Source of the DNA: a virus | IMG/VR virus record: IMGVR_UViG_3300025151_004231 | Coordinates: 1-64,000 of that record | Reading direction: 5' to 3' (one strand) | DNA: 64,000 nucleotides | Shown here: positions 14,583 to 22,459 of the stretch, piece by piece | How positions within the stretch are numbered: position 1 is the stretch's first letter | Layout of the letters: each line of letters opens with the position of its first letter | Translations under genes and position numbers: made by a program | Notes under the pieces: generated by a model | Database searches by the model: none | What the model saw: only the letters and a program-made list of their open reading frames with translations | What the model was told of the DNA's origin: nothing

Positions 14583-14768
14583 TTAGTCTGCCTTCTTTAA
14601 AAATATGGTGCCATTCTCATTAACACCGATAGCCAGTTCAGTTTCTTCTGACCAGCCCAATGTTTTAAGTAAAGGTGCAGGTAGTGGAATAATCAAGTCA
14701 CCTGTGCCGTCATCTGCTTCTTGTGTGATTACTTCGTACCGTGCTTTATCTGTCTCTTTAGGAGTCAT
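14583..14768 (-). CDS. AbrB/SpoVT-like small DNA-binding domain protein, 61 aa
   Basis: GDLIIPLPAPLLKTLGWSEETELAI is the swapped-hairpin pattern of the AbrB/SpoVT/MazE fold (strand, helix, strand). Such proteins are common in T4-like marine phages and may regulate transcription. No toxin gene adjoins it. CTAAATA lies five bases before the ATG and no ribosome-binding site is visible. Confidence 0.75.
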   Translation of the reverse strand: MTPKETDKARYEVITQEADDGTGDLIIPLPAPLLKTLGWSEETELAIGVNENGTIFLKKAD

Positions 14769-14773
14769 ACAGA

Positions 14774-14779
14774 TATTTA
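14774..14779 (-). promoter_or_regulatory. late-promoter-like TAAATA, five bases before ATG
   Basis: CTAAATA on the minus strand, five bases upstream of the AbrB-like gene, with no Shine-Dalgarno. Confidence 0.5.
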
Positions 14780-14804
14780 GTTAGAGAAGTGTGTTCAAAT
14801 ATAT

Positions 14805-15458
14805 TTACCAGGCTCTACAAGACCAGTAACGTGCTTTCCACTTAGGTCCTGGATTGTCACAGTTATGTCTTGCTCGGAAAGATTTACGTCTTCCTGGAAT
14901 ATTCTTTTTGATCTTCATGTTCTTGTCGCCAAAGTTAACTTTAACTACGTTACCTTTTGCATTCTTAACATAAACTTTAGATTTCTTAACATCACCTTTC
15001 ATTGGCTTGTTAAGTGTAACTTTGCGTCCTTGATATTCTGCTTCATGTACTTCTACTTCAGGATCTTTTCCGGTCACATTGTCTTGTGCCATCTTTTCTG
15101 TATCGTTATAGTTAATACTACCGATTGGAGATTTAGATGCTTGATTAAAGTCACCTGGATTAGGATTCTCTGTCAAACGCATAATGTCTGCAAGATCATC
15201 TTCATAAGGTGTGTACAATGGCTTTGCATCTTCTACTATAACATCAATTTCTTCAGTGGTAATTTCATTGATAGCAAGTAGTTCTAACATTTCATCATCA
15301 CCTTCGACAATAATGCCGTCGTCGGTATAACCTACTACTCCTGTCTCAATAACAAAGTCTTCTGATAACTCAATATCAAATGAGTCATATAATAAAATAG
15401 AATCTTCATCTTGTGCAAGACCGTCAATTGCTGAAATGTAATTCTTAATATCTGTCAT
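14805..15458 (-). CDS. phage protein with C-terminal RARHxC/ARYWxC module, 217 aa
   Basis: An acidic N-terminal half is followed by a basic C-terminal domain: KVYVKNAKGNVVKVNFGDKNM, then RRKSFRARHNCDNPG and KARYWSCRAW. This C-terminal module recurs in many tailed-phage proteins, often next to structural or head-maturation genes, with the Cys residues possibly binding metal. Function unknown. AGGAATATT is the ribosome-binding region, with a late promoter at 15483. Confidence 0.7.
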   Translation of the reverse strand: MTDIKNYISAIDGLAQDEDSILLYDSFDIELSEDFVIETGVVGYTDDGIIVEGDDEMLELLAINEITTEEIDVIVEDAKPLYTPYEDDLADIMRLTENPNPGDFNQASKSPIGSINYNDTEKMAQDNVTGKDPEVEVHEAEYQGRKVTLNKPMKGDVKKSKVYVKNAKGNVVKVNFGDKNMKIKKNIPGRRKSFRARHNCDNPGPKWKARYWSCRAW

Positions 15459-15468
15459 AATAATATTC

Positions 15469-16113
15469 CTAAAGTATACGTGTATTTATGTCCTTTGCAA
15501 CTATTTCATCAAAATGTTTATCAAAACTCAGTTGTATAAAGACTCTAGGTGGCGCCAAATCCATTACTCTTACGTTATGCCAATTCTGTACATTCATTAT
15601 TGTTGGATGATTTTCACTATATTGTCCTATCTGATTTGGCACGATTCCTAATGGTGTTTTTACGCCATTTGTTGGGTCTCTTAATGAGAGTGATGTAGTA
15701 GGATCTCCTGTATAACTTTTATGTTCTATTATTCTTTTTAGAATATCTTCGTCATTGTAGAAATGTACAGGTTCAAATTTATCATAATAAACAGGAATGT
15801 TTACACATGATGTTCTATATTCGTCTTTGTGTATTATGTTTAAATAAAATTTATCATTGTATTGAGTATCAGAGTATCCAGGTAAAGATCGATCATGTAA
15901 TTGTATAATATACTGTGTGGGTTCTTCACCTATTACATTTTGTATATCTAATAATAAGTGTTGAAAGTATGCAGTAAAAAAATCTAGTTCAACATAATTA
16001 CGTTTACCCCATTCATAATCATCTCCAACAAAGGCTACTTGTTCAGCCCATGCCGCACGTAAACTTTCTATGTTTATACTTACATCTAAGAGTTCTGCTA
16101 AATTATTTCTCAT
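15469..16113 (-). CDS. 2OG-oxygenase/cupin-like phage protein, 214 aa
   Basis: The start is set at MRNNLAELLD, overlapping the upstream stop by 11 bases; the longer frame would sit inside that gene. The C-terminal part (MNVQNWHNVRVMDLAPPRVFIQLSFD) resembles the distal-His and Arg strands of double-stranded beta-helix oxygenases, and FEPVHFYND may hold the first ligands. Weaker than its three neighbours; a non-catalytic partner is possible. Confidence 0.5.
   Translation of the reverse strand: MRNNLAELLDVSINIESLRAAWAEQVAFVGDDYEWGKRNYVELDFFTAYFQHLLLDIQNVIGEEPTQYIIQLHDRSLPGYSDTQYNDKFYLNIIHKDEYRTSCVNIPVYYDKFEPVHFYNDEDILKRIIEHKSYTGDPTTSLSLRDPTNGVKTPLGIVPNQIGQYSENHPTIMNVQNWHNVRVMDLAPPRVFIQLSFDKHFDEIVAKDINTRIL
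15483..15489 (-). promoter_or_regulatory. late-promoter-like ATAAATA
   Basis: Minus-strand ATAAATA 24 bases before the 217-aa gene; distance suits a normal leadered late transcript. Confidence 0.55.
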
Positions 16114-16714
16114 ACCAAGACATTCCCATAAACATTCTAGTTGGACAATCTTTGACAATAGGAGTCATCCAATGTGGATGATGACGATTCCAAATAATAA
16201 AACTATTTGGATCTGGATTTTGTATTGTTGTTTCTGTTCCGTCCATAGATTCTACGTTAAATATTCCGCCCCACTCATTATCCCATTTAGGATGAGTAAA
16301 GATCATTGAAGTAAAACAATTCTCATCAGTGGCGTTATGTATTGTGCCGTCACTGTGTCTGTGCATTTGAGTTTCACTGTCACCATATTGAAACCAAACG
16401 TTGCTCAGTTTAATATTTTCCCAGCCCTTATCAATCATATAGTATTTAACTTGTAATAATATTTTCCCAACATCTGGACCAAAGAAATCAGTTGTTTCTT
16501 CCATAACATCATCACCATTACAATAAAATCTAAATCTCATTGCTCGTTGATGTGATACATTTTTATCATATATGCCTCGATCAGGATCTATATCATCTCT
16601 CACAACTTCCATTGCAGTGTCTTCTAGTTTAGACATTTTATATAATCTTTCAGACTTCAATGAGACTATCTCAAACAAATCATCACTTAAAAAATTGCTT
16701 TCTCTAAAAATCAT
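16103..16714 (-). CDS. 2-oxoglutarate/Fe(II) oxygenase (prolyl-hydroxylase-like), 203 aa
   Basis: The first two iron ligands are visible as TQMHRHSDG (HxD), with a distal His in NRHHPHWMTP and a likely 2OG-binding Arg in PTRMFMGMSW. The fold spans WFQYGDSE to the C-terminus. These enzymes hydroxylate proteins or nucleotides using O2 and 2-oxoglutarate. It overlaps the next oxygenase by ATGA, forming part of a tandem array. Confidence 0.78.
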   Translation of the reverse strand: MIFRESNFLSDDLFEIVSLKSERLYKMSKLEDTAMEVVRDDIDPDRGIYDKNVSHQRAMRFRFYCNGDDVMEETTDFFGPDVGKILLQVKYYMIDKGWENIKLSNVWFQYGDSETQMHRHSDGTIHNATDENCFTSMIFTHPKWDNEWGGIFNVESMDGTETTIQNPDPNSFIIWNRHHPHWMTPIVKDCPTRMFMGMSWYEK

Positions 16715-17340
16715 CTAGCATCTCCTTTAAAAGATGCAAAATCATCTACTGAACTCCAGCCGGTAGCAAAGAAACTTCTAACATAATTTGGATCAGGGTG
16801 CGTAACTTTTTGTACAGCATGCCACTCATCTCTGCTCCATATTAACATTCTGTTTTGTTTAGGTTCTATTGTATGTGTAAGATTTTTTAATCCAACTGCT
16901 TTGGCTGAAACGTCTGGATTCCATATAGGCTCTCCTACAATAAATTCTCCTCCCCATCCTGGCTGCCATTCACTTGTATATAAGATAGCAGTGTATGTAT
17001 GTTCTTCACTGCTTTTACGCAAATTTGCATCTTTGTGTGCAGGCAGTGTCATAGAACTAATAATATATTGAAACCATACAGACCAGTTTTTTAAATCTTT
17101 TGCACCCATATCATGTTCTAAAGACTCAATCATTTTTTCAATTGCTGGACGACACTCATGTCCGAAAAAGTTTAATGCTTCTGTCCAATCACCACTTGAA
17201 TCGTGCCATGTTACTCGACAAGGCTCATCAGTGTCTGGTTGTAAGTCGTATCCATTACCGGTACCATATCTGCTGTCAACTCTTTTCTTCAAAGCATCAA
17301 ATTGATCTTGTGGTAAAAAATTGTCTACGTAATGTATCAT
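16711..17340 (-). CDS. 2-oxoglutarate/Fe(II) oxygenase, 209 aa
   Basis: A clear paralog of the upstream gene: shared MIHYVDNFLPQDQFDALKKRV start, WSVWFQYIISSMTLPAHKD (HxD iron ligands), YTAILYTSEWQPGWGGEF, WSRDEWHAVQKV (distal His) and PNYVRSFFATGWSS (Arg). Probably hydroxylates a protein or small molecule. Linked to both neighbours by 4-nt overlaps. Confidence 0.85.
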   Translation of the reverse strand: MIHYVDNFLPQDQFDALKKRVDSRYGTGNGYDLQPDTDEPCRVTWHDSSGDWTEALNFFGHECRPAIEKMIESLEHDMGAKDLKNWSVWFQYIISSMTLPAHKDANLRKSSEEHTYTAILYTSEWQPGWGGEFIVGEPIWNPDVSAKAVGLKNLTHTIEPKQNRMLIWSRDEWHAVQKVTHPDPNYVRSFFATGWSSVDDFASFKGDAR

Positions 17341-17993
17341 GTTTCTGCTGTAAAATAAAAACGTTGAAATGGATTTTGATCATGTTCTTTAGATTCTATA
17401 GAACTCCAACTAGTACCAAAAAATGATCTAACATAATTTGGATCATTGACTGTTAAAGCATTGACCATGTGCCATTCTTCCCTACTCCATACTACCATAC
17501 GATTTGGCTTAGGTTCTATTATATGCGTAAAGTCAGTTAAAGATTCGACAAACCCATCACTATTAAATACTGGTGAGCCTACTACAAATTCTCCTCCCCA
17601 ATTGGGTTTCCAATCACTAGTATAGATAACAGCAGTGTATGTGTCTTTAGGTAAACTTTTTCTTACTGCTTGATCTCTATGAGGTGGAAGTGACATAGTA
17701 TCGACTGAATATTGAAACCAAGAAGACCAATTCTTTAATTCTTGTACACCTTGATTAATTAATGTTTCTTCCATTTTCTTTAAAGCAGGAATGCATTGGG
17801 GTGCATTTGGAATGCAACTGTCAAGCCAGTCACCTGATCTTGCTATAGGAAGAATGTATTTGTCTGGTTCGTTTTTAAAATCGTAGTTGTCAAACAACTC
17901 TCTAGGTTCTATAGGACTATAGTGTGATTCGACTTTGTTTTTTAATGCTGTGAATTGTTCTTCTGTTAAAAAGTCATCTTCGATATAAATCAT
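17337..17993 (-). CDS. 2-oxoglutarate/Fe(II) oxygenase, 218 aa
   Basis: Paralog of the next gene with the same motif order: MSLPPHRDQ (HxD), WKPNWGGEF, WSREEWHMVNAL (distal His) and PNYVRSFFGTSWSS. All catalytic residues are intact. It begins at an ATGA overlap with the HAD-methyltransferase fusion. The duplication looks fairly old, as only motifs and framework are shared. Confidence 0.85.
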   Translation of the reverse strand: MIYIEDDFLTEEQFTALKNKVESHYSPIEPRELFDNYDFKNEPDKYILPIARSGDWLDSCIPNAPQCIPALKKMEETLINQGVQELKNWSSWFQYSVDTMSLPPHRDQAVRKSLPKDTYTAVIYTSDWKPNWGGEFVVGSPVFNSDGFVESLTDFTHIIEPKPNRMVVWSREEWHMVNALTVNDPNYVRSFFGTSWSSIESKEHDQNPFQRFYFTAET

Positions 17994-19093
17994 TTCACAC
18001 CTATTTTCATAAATCTTTCGTATTCAGTTTCTGGATCTTCCAACTCAACTTCATCTAAGAAATATGTTTTTCTAAGTGGATATGCTTTATCAAATTCTTC
18101 TAGTGTTCCATGTCTACCCTGCATTGCTACTAATGTACCTTTGGGTATATTTTTTAACCAATCATCTCCGTTGATGTCATTAGTTGATGTATTGATGACT
18201 AATCCAGGTTGTTTAAGTTGTCTGTAGTCTAAAGTATTGACATCTTTATTCATATGTTCTACTTTATCTGATATACCTAATTTGTCTAACAGTTTCTTTC
18301 CTGTTAATAAAGTATTTTTGTCTATATCTACATTAATTAATTTGTCAAAGCCTAGTTTGTTTGCAACTAAAAACAATCCCATATTGCTATACCAACTACC
18401 TAAGTTATAGATAGTATCTAGTTTTTTCAGTTTTGCTTTCTTTAGTATTTTCTGTACTTCATCTAGTAACCAAACTTTGCTGTACTGTAGATCAGGAGTA
18501 AAACTGCCCTGTAGAGTGTTTGGACTTGCTTCATCTATTTCGTCTTTTGGGAAGTAAATCTTTTCTAGTGCGGCTATTGTTGGGCCTTCGTCAAATGGGT
18601 CATGTTTGATTGCTATGCCCCCTGCGTTGTCCCAGGGTATCGTATTCTTGCCAAAATCATCGATTAGAACGTTCGGACGACCTTTGCTGTCAGTAGCATA
18701 CTTGGTCTTATTAGATGCGAATATGGCGCTCTGAGACGCTCCTACGTGGTGTTTATCTAGCCATTCTTTCTTACCCATGATGCTGGCCTGATGCTCATAT
18801 CTAAGCGGAGCAGACAGTATTGTGTAGGGTATATCATGCTCTTGTAGCCAGTCAATGACTCTTAGGCCGCCCCTGAGGGTGTCTAAATCGCGGAAAAAGC
18901 GGTATATGAACTCGGGTCCGTTAGATGCTAGTTTTTCGATAGAGGCCTCAGTGTCTTGTATGTCTTTATAGTCTGCGACACCGGCAAATTTAGCCCAAGA
19001 TTTGAAGAAATCCGCTTGGACGCCGTCCATATCTAGGTATAGATGTGGCTTGCGTTGAGAATCGTTCTCAGTTAGAAATTCCTTCGTTTTCAT
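17990..19093 (-). CDS. fusion of HAD 5'-nucleotidase-like and methyltransferase-like domains, 367 aa
   Basis: Residues about 15-185 are a HAD domain of the deoxynucleotidase type: LYLDMDGVQADF (motif I), ILSAPLRY (motif II region), VLIDDFGKN (motif IV). From about 200 on comes a Rossmann domain resembling SAM methyltransferases: TIYNLGSWYSNMGLF, LINVDIDKNTLL and LVINTSTNDI. The join is a single uninterrupted frame. Possible role: nucleotide or glycan processing plus methylation with the adjacent oxygenases. The combination is unusual. Confidence 0.75.
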   Translation of the reverse strand: MKTKEFLTENDSQRKPHLYLDMDGVQADFFKSWAKFAGVADYKDIQDTEASIEKLASNGPEFIYRFFRDLDTLRGGLRVIDWLQEHDIPYTILSAPLRYEHQASIMGKKEWLDKHHVGASQSAIFASNKTKYATDSKGRPNVLIDDFGKNTIPWDNAGGIAIKHDPFDEGPTIAALEKIYFPKDEIDEASPNTLQGSFTPDLQYSKVWLLDEVQKILKKAKLKKLDTIYNLGSWYSNMGLFLVANKLGFDKLINVDIDKNTLLTGKKLLDKLGISDKVEHMNKDVNTLDYRQLKQPGLVINTSTNDINGDDWLKNIPKGTLVAMQGRHGTLEEFDKAYPLRKTYFLDEVELEDPETEYERFMKIGVK

Positions 19094-19277
19094 AATTTGC
19101 TACATTCTTAAGTACCCAGTCATCTGCGTATAACTCTGCGGCACTCTCGTTTAATACCTCTTTAGCATGTGACAACTTATCGTCCTCAAATGCTTCAACG
19201 ACCCATTTATTAGGCCATATCGCAAAAACATCTGCTTTGCGATTTTCATGTTCAAATGTGTGATATTTCTCTTTCAT
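19068..19277 (-). CDS. small hypothetical protein, 69 aa
   Basis: Begins MKEKYHTFEHENRKADVFAIW. Acidic and Trp-containing, with no known domain. It overlaps the fusion gene by 26 bases. AATAAATACT lies immediately before the ATG, and a GGAGGAGGT sits 16 bases upstream, so the start could use either. Confidence 0.55.
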   Translation of the reverse strand: MKEKYHTFEHENRKADVFAIWPNKWVVEAFEDDKLSHAKEVLNESAAELYADDWVLKNVANYENEGISN

Positions 19278-19287
19278 AGTATTTATT

Positions 19288-19827
19288 TTAACCTCCTCCG
19301 GTTACTTGTTGAAATATTTTTATATAATGTTCTTCACCATCAGCAATATTTGCTAACCAGTCTAGGTCTGCTCCGTCATCTGCTTTATCACTTACATACT
19401 TAAAACATCTAAAGTCTACATGTTGATTAAGACATGCTTTGGCAATTGCATATGCTTCCATGTCAACAACATGTGCTGGGTCTTCTAAACTGTCAGGGTC
19501 TGTGACAAAGTTATCACCAGTAGAACATGTATATCCCATACCCCATGATATGGTCTTTGGATCAGTTGGTAACACAAGTTCCATAGACTCAGGGCATTTA
19601 CCTTTGTCACGTTCAACAAAGTTTTTCATTTCATGGCAACCTTCATGTAGTTTAATCCCACCTGCTGTACCAAAGTTCCATACAGTTCTTGGTTGATATC
19701 TTTCAATCAATTTTCCTGCTGTTAAAGCGGCATTCACTTTACCTACGCCTGAGAAGAATACATTCTCCCACTTAGACATCTTGGGTGCTTCGTGTTCTAA
19801 TGCCATAATAATTATATCTTTCATCAT
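19288..19827 (-). CDS. mtn: MTA/SAH nucleosidase-family protein, 179 aa
   Basis: Purine nucleosidase fold. Motifs align with E. coli MTA/SAH nucleosidase: ALEHEAP, SGVGKVNAAL, NFGTAGG, CSTGDNFV, VDMEAYAIA (catalytic Glu region) and YVSDKADD (catalytic Asp). It cleaves methylthioadenosine or SAH to adenine. Shorter than the 232-aa host enzyme, with a compact middle. Start MMKDIIIM has GGTGAAC upstream. With the adenine phosphoribosyltransferase two genes away it can return the adenine of SAM and polyamine metabolism to AMP. Confidence 0.82.
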   Translation of the reverse strand: MMKDIIIMALEHEAPKMSKWENVFFSGVGKVNAALTAGKLIERYQPRTVWNFGTAGGIKLHEGCHEMKNFVERDKGKCPESMELVLPTDPKTISWGMGYTCSTGDNFVTDPDSLEDPAHVVDMEAYAIAKACLNQHVDFRCFKYVSDKADDGADLDWLANIADGEEHYIKIFQQVTGGG

Positions 19828-19832
19828 ATTGT

Positions 19833-19991
19833 TCACCAGTTGTGTATGTTTCCTGCTATAATAAAGAAACAAGTGATAAAGTTTACGCCTACAATAACTG
19901 TTCTAATCATTGCTATCTTGTCTGCTTCTTTATCAGTTGTCCCCTCTTTTTCTCCTATTGCTTTGGCCCATAGTCGCCAATACTTTTTCAT
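19833..19991 (-). CDS. small single-span membrane protein, 52 aa
   Basis: MKKYWRLWAKAIGEKEGTTD, then KEADKIAMIRTVIVGVNFITCFFIIAGN as one membrane segment. The ATG overlaps the apt stop (TAATG). It resembles small membrane proteins seen in T4-like cyanophages. Function unknown. Confidence 0.65.
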   Translation of the reverse strand: MKKYWRLWAKAIGEKEGTTDKEADKIAMIRTVIVGVNFITCFFIIAGNIHNW

Positions 19992-20518
19992 TATTCACCC
20001 TCAAAATCTACTAATGTTTTTACATTATAGCCTTGTTCTTTTATTAAGTTACTTCCACCTAAGTCAGGCAAGTCTATAACGGCTAGAATTAAAATATCTT
20101 CTTTAGGGATATTCCAATTCTCATGTACTAAATCTGCACAGGCTAATGCTGTTCCACCTGTAGCAATCAAGTCATCAACGATCACAACTTTCCCTATGAT
20201 CGGAGAGATTTCTTGTAAGTGGATTTCAGTTTCACCATATTCTAATTTAAATGCTTTGCTTACTGTTTTGTTAGGAAGTTTGCCTGGCTTACGTGCCATT
20301 ATAAAAGGTACGTCTAAATCAAAGGCTATAGGAGAACCGAAGACAAAGCCTCTGCTTTCGACTCCTATAACACTTTGACCTTTAAACTGCAATGTTGCTG
20401 ACGTTAATTGAACGATAGCATCTTTAAATGCATTTGTATCTTCTAACAAGCCAGTGATATCTCTGAATTGTATACCCTCAATAGGGAAGTCTTTGACTGT
20501 TCTAATTGATAATTTCAC
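19991..20518 (-). CDS. apt: adenine phosphoribosyltransferase, 175 aa
   Basis: Makes AMP from adenine and PRPP. FRDITGLLED near the N-terminus, GVESRGFVFG and the PRPP loop VVIVDDLIATGGTA match Apt over its whole length (E. coli 183 aa). It sits one small gene upstream of the MTA/SAH nucleosidase in the same transcription direction, giving a two-step adenine salvage route. Confidence 0.92.
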   Translation of the reverse strand: MKLSIRTVKDFPIEGIQFRDITGLLEDTNAFKDAIVQLTSATLQFKGQSVIGVESRGFVFGSPIAFDLDVPFIMARKPGKLPNKTVSKAFKLEYGETEIHLQEISPIIGKVVIVDDLIATGGTALACADLVHENWNIPKEDILILAVIDLPDLGGSNLIKEQGYNVKTLVDFEGE

Positions 20519-20814
20519 GCCACTAATCCTTTTATTAGAGTTTGTAGCATAATAATTAGTCCAACACCATTTAACAATACTAAGGCTCTATCTTTCCATA
20601 GAATACCTACTGTTAACCAGCCAGTCACACCGATTATACTTAGCATCAAATCATAATTCTGTAAACCTTCTACACCTCTGATGCTCATACTTGCAAGAAT
20701 AAAAATACTTGCAGTCCATTTAATCCACCAACTAATATCATATTTTGGTGTAGCAGATTTATAAATTCTTTTAGAATTTTCTAATTCTTCTGGTGTAAAC
20801 TTTTTATCAGTCAT
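20515..20814 (-). CDS. small membrane protein, 99 aa
   Basis: A charged N-terminal 28 residues, then two to three hydrophobic segments: WIKWTASIFILASMS, LMLSIIGVTGWLTVGILW and LVLLNGVGLIIMLQTL. The order (K-W..., G-W/Y-x-VG-x-W-x-DRA) is shared with the protein at 25437-25865, so they are paralogs. Overlaps both neighbours by 4 nt. Function unknown. Confidence 0.7.
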   Translation of the reverse strand: MTDKKFTPEELENSKRIYKSATPKYDISWWIKWTASIFILASMSIRGVEGLQNYDLMLSIIGVTGWLTVGILWKDRALVLLNGVGLIIMLQTLIKGLVA

Positions 20815-21158
20815 GTTTTTATTCCTAAACTTTCTTTAATCAAATCTTCTTCTTTAATAAAAACTCCGTCTCTCATTTGTCCCTTACGATCTTTGATATC
20901 GTCCCATGCTTTGCGTACACATTCAGTAAGTGATAAACCATTGCGTTCTGCTATGTTAATCAGAACTACAATCATGTCTCCAATGTCATCTGAGATATCT
21001 TTATTCTTGCAGATGTTGTCTGACAATTCTCCTGCTTCTTGTATCAACTTAGCAAACTGTGACTTATCATCACTGCCATCAATTAAGTTGCGGTCATGAT
21101 GCCAACGTTTAATGTTATTGACATCTTCGATTAGAGATTGTGTTTCACCTACGTTCAT
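20811..21158 (-). CDS. mazG: MazG-like nucleotide pyrophosphohydrolase, 115 aa
   Basis: An all-alpha NTP-PPase fold: LIQEAGELSDNI supplies the ExxE metal site and ISDDIGDMIVVL the second acidic site. It may hydrolyse dNTPs or (p)ppGpp-like nucleotides, as phage MazG proteins are proposed to do. It sits among nucleotide genes (apt, dCMP deaminase). Confidence 0.85.
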   Translation of the reverse strand: MNVGETQSLIEDVNNIKRWHHDRNLIDGSDDKSQFAKLIQEAGELSDNICKNKDISDDIGDMIVVLINIAERNGLSLTECVRKAWDDIKDRKGQMRDGVFIKEEDLIKESLGIKT

Positions 21159-21303
21159 TTTCTTTTTCCTTAAGTTTTTGGTACCATTTTAAACTGCATT
21201 CTGCATCGCAGAAGACCGCAGTTCGTTCAGCATTATGATATTTTACATCATATGGATCAACATTGCAAGAGCAAACGGAACATTTTAATTCTGGTATGTT
21301 CAT
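21145..21303 (-). CDS. small zinc-ribbon-like protein, 52 aa
   Basis: MNIPELKCSVCSCNVDPYD with a second pair in FCDAECSLKWY gives a CxxC...CxxxC pattern typical of a treble-clef or zinc-ribbon. It overlaps mazG by 14 bases. Probably nucleic-acid or protein binding. Confidence 0.6.
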   Translation of the reverse strand: MNIPELKCSVCSCNVDPYDVKYHNAERTAVFCDAECSLKWYQKLKEKENERR

Positions 21304-21306
21304 TAA

Positions 21307-21468
21307 TTATAATAATATTCTAGTAAGATGTGGCTCATAACCTTTCTTTATCATACCACATTGAAAAAGAATGGCTTCAGATATTTTATCAAAAGTGTAT
21401 TCAATGACTTTGACATTTTTATCTTGGAATGTTACTTTATAAGCCGCTTTCTTTTCAGTATCACTCAT
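21307..21468 (-). CDS. small hypothetical protein, 53 aa
   Basis: MSDTEKKAAYKVTFQDKNVK; a small beta-rich basic protein. It starts at an ATGA overlap with the dCMP deaminase stop and ends just before the zinc-ribbon gene, so it belongs to the same unit. No family is recognised. Confidence 0.6.
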   Translation of the reverse strand: MSDTEKKAAYKVTFQDKNVKVIEYTFDKISEAILFQCGMIKKGYEPHLTRILL

Positions 21469-21887
21469 AGAGGTACCTTACCAGTATCATAGTGATGTAC
21501 ATTAACACCACCTAGTTTTAAAAATTTAACTCCAGCATCGGATCTGTAATCATTGCGATAATACATAGTTTCTATCCCTGATTGATAGATTAGTTTTGCA
21601 CAATCAATACAAGGAGCATGTGTACAAAATAAAGTTGCACCTTTAGATGATTCTGTGCTTTGTGCTACCTTTGCAATAGCATTTGTTTCTGCATGTAAAA
21701 CTTCAGGTTTTGTTACACCATCAACTTCACATTCATTATCCCAATCTGTAGGCATACCATTATAACCTGTACCTATAATACGATTGCCTTGAACAATTAG
21801 TGCACCTACTTGTAAACGATTTGCATAACTAAGTGAAGCAGTTAGTTCTGCTACTTCCATAAAGTAATCAATGAATTTCTTCTTCAT
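21465..21887 (-). CDS. dCMP deaminase, 140 aa
   Basis: Zinc-dependent deaminase of the T4 Cd type: VLHAETNAIAK (HAE, ligand plus catalytic Glu) and THAPCIDCAKLI (PCxxC). It makes dUMP from dCMP for dTTP synthesis. It overlaps the alternative oxidase gene by ATGA. Confidence 0.92.
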   Translation of the reverse strand: MKKKFIDYFMEVAELTASLSYANRLQVGALIVQGNRIIGTGYNGMPTDWDNECEVDGVTKPEVLHAETNAIAKVAQSTESSKGATLFCTHAPCIDCAKLIYQSGIETMYYRNDYRSDAGVKFLKLGGVNVHHYDTGKVPL

Positions 21888-22459
21888 ACTCTATCCGCAT
21901 ACTTGTGATTAACTTGACTGTGATGCAATTCATCTGCTCTCACGCATTTAATAAGATCAGTTAACCTTGCAGTTTTTTCTAAATTGTAATATTCGATTGC
22001 TAGTTCAGGTGCAGGAACATTTGGAACTTCTCCGTTCTCTACCATAGCAAGATAATCGGTATAACTTCTAACTGCTTCTTCTTCAAAGTAAGCAATCATT
22101 CTATGTGCTAGTCTATAACTAACCACGTAGATGATAAAGTAAAAGATCATAAAAATAAACTGTGCTACTAAAACTAAAAATCTTTCAAACCAATTAGGCT
22201 TTGCAATTTCTATAAAAAACATTAAATGCATTCTTTCGTTTTCTGCTTCTGCTAACATTTCTCTGATATCAGGACCGTATCCTGTTTTCATTTTGCGTAG
22301 ACTTTTAAAGTGTAGCCACATACCTGCTACCATACCCGGCACACCAGCAACAGTTTCTAATACTACTGCTCTGTGTCCGTAACGTTTTGCAAAGAATGTG
22401 TCTGCAAAGAATCTAAAGAATTTAGTCATAGCCATTGCTATAGCATTTCTGATTTTCAA
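21884..22459 (-). CDS. alternative oxidase (AOX/PTOX family quinol oxidase), 191 aa
   Basis: A membrane-bound di-iron quinol oxidase that reduces O2 to water without pumping protons. All six iron ligands are visible: Glu35 (VLETVAG), a Glu plus ExxH in AENERMH (Glu75, His78), a Glu in FEEEAV (about 127), and ExxH in DELHH (Glu177, His180). A hydrophobic stretch at about 93-117 matches the membrane-binding helices. Shorter than plant AOX but near bacterial and cyanophage PTOX cores. It sits with SOD and ferredoxin genes in the same region, suggesting control of quinone over-reduction during infection. Confidence 0.92.
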   Translation of the reverse strand: MKIRNAIAMAMTKFFRFFADTFFAKRYGHRAVVLETVAGVPGMVAGMWLHFKSLRKMKTGYGPDIREMLAEAENERMHLMFFIEIAKPNWFERFLVLVAQFIFMIFYFIIYVVSYRLAHRMIAYFEEEAVRSYTDYLAMVENGEVPNVPAPELAIEYYNLEKTARLTDLIKCVRADELHHSQVNHKYADRV

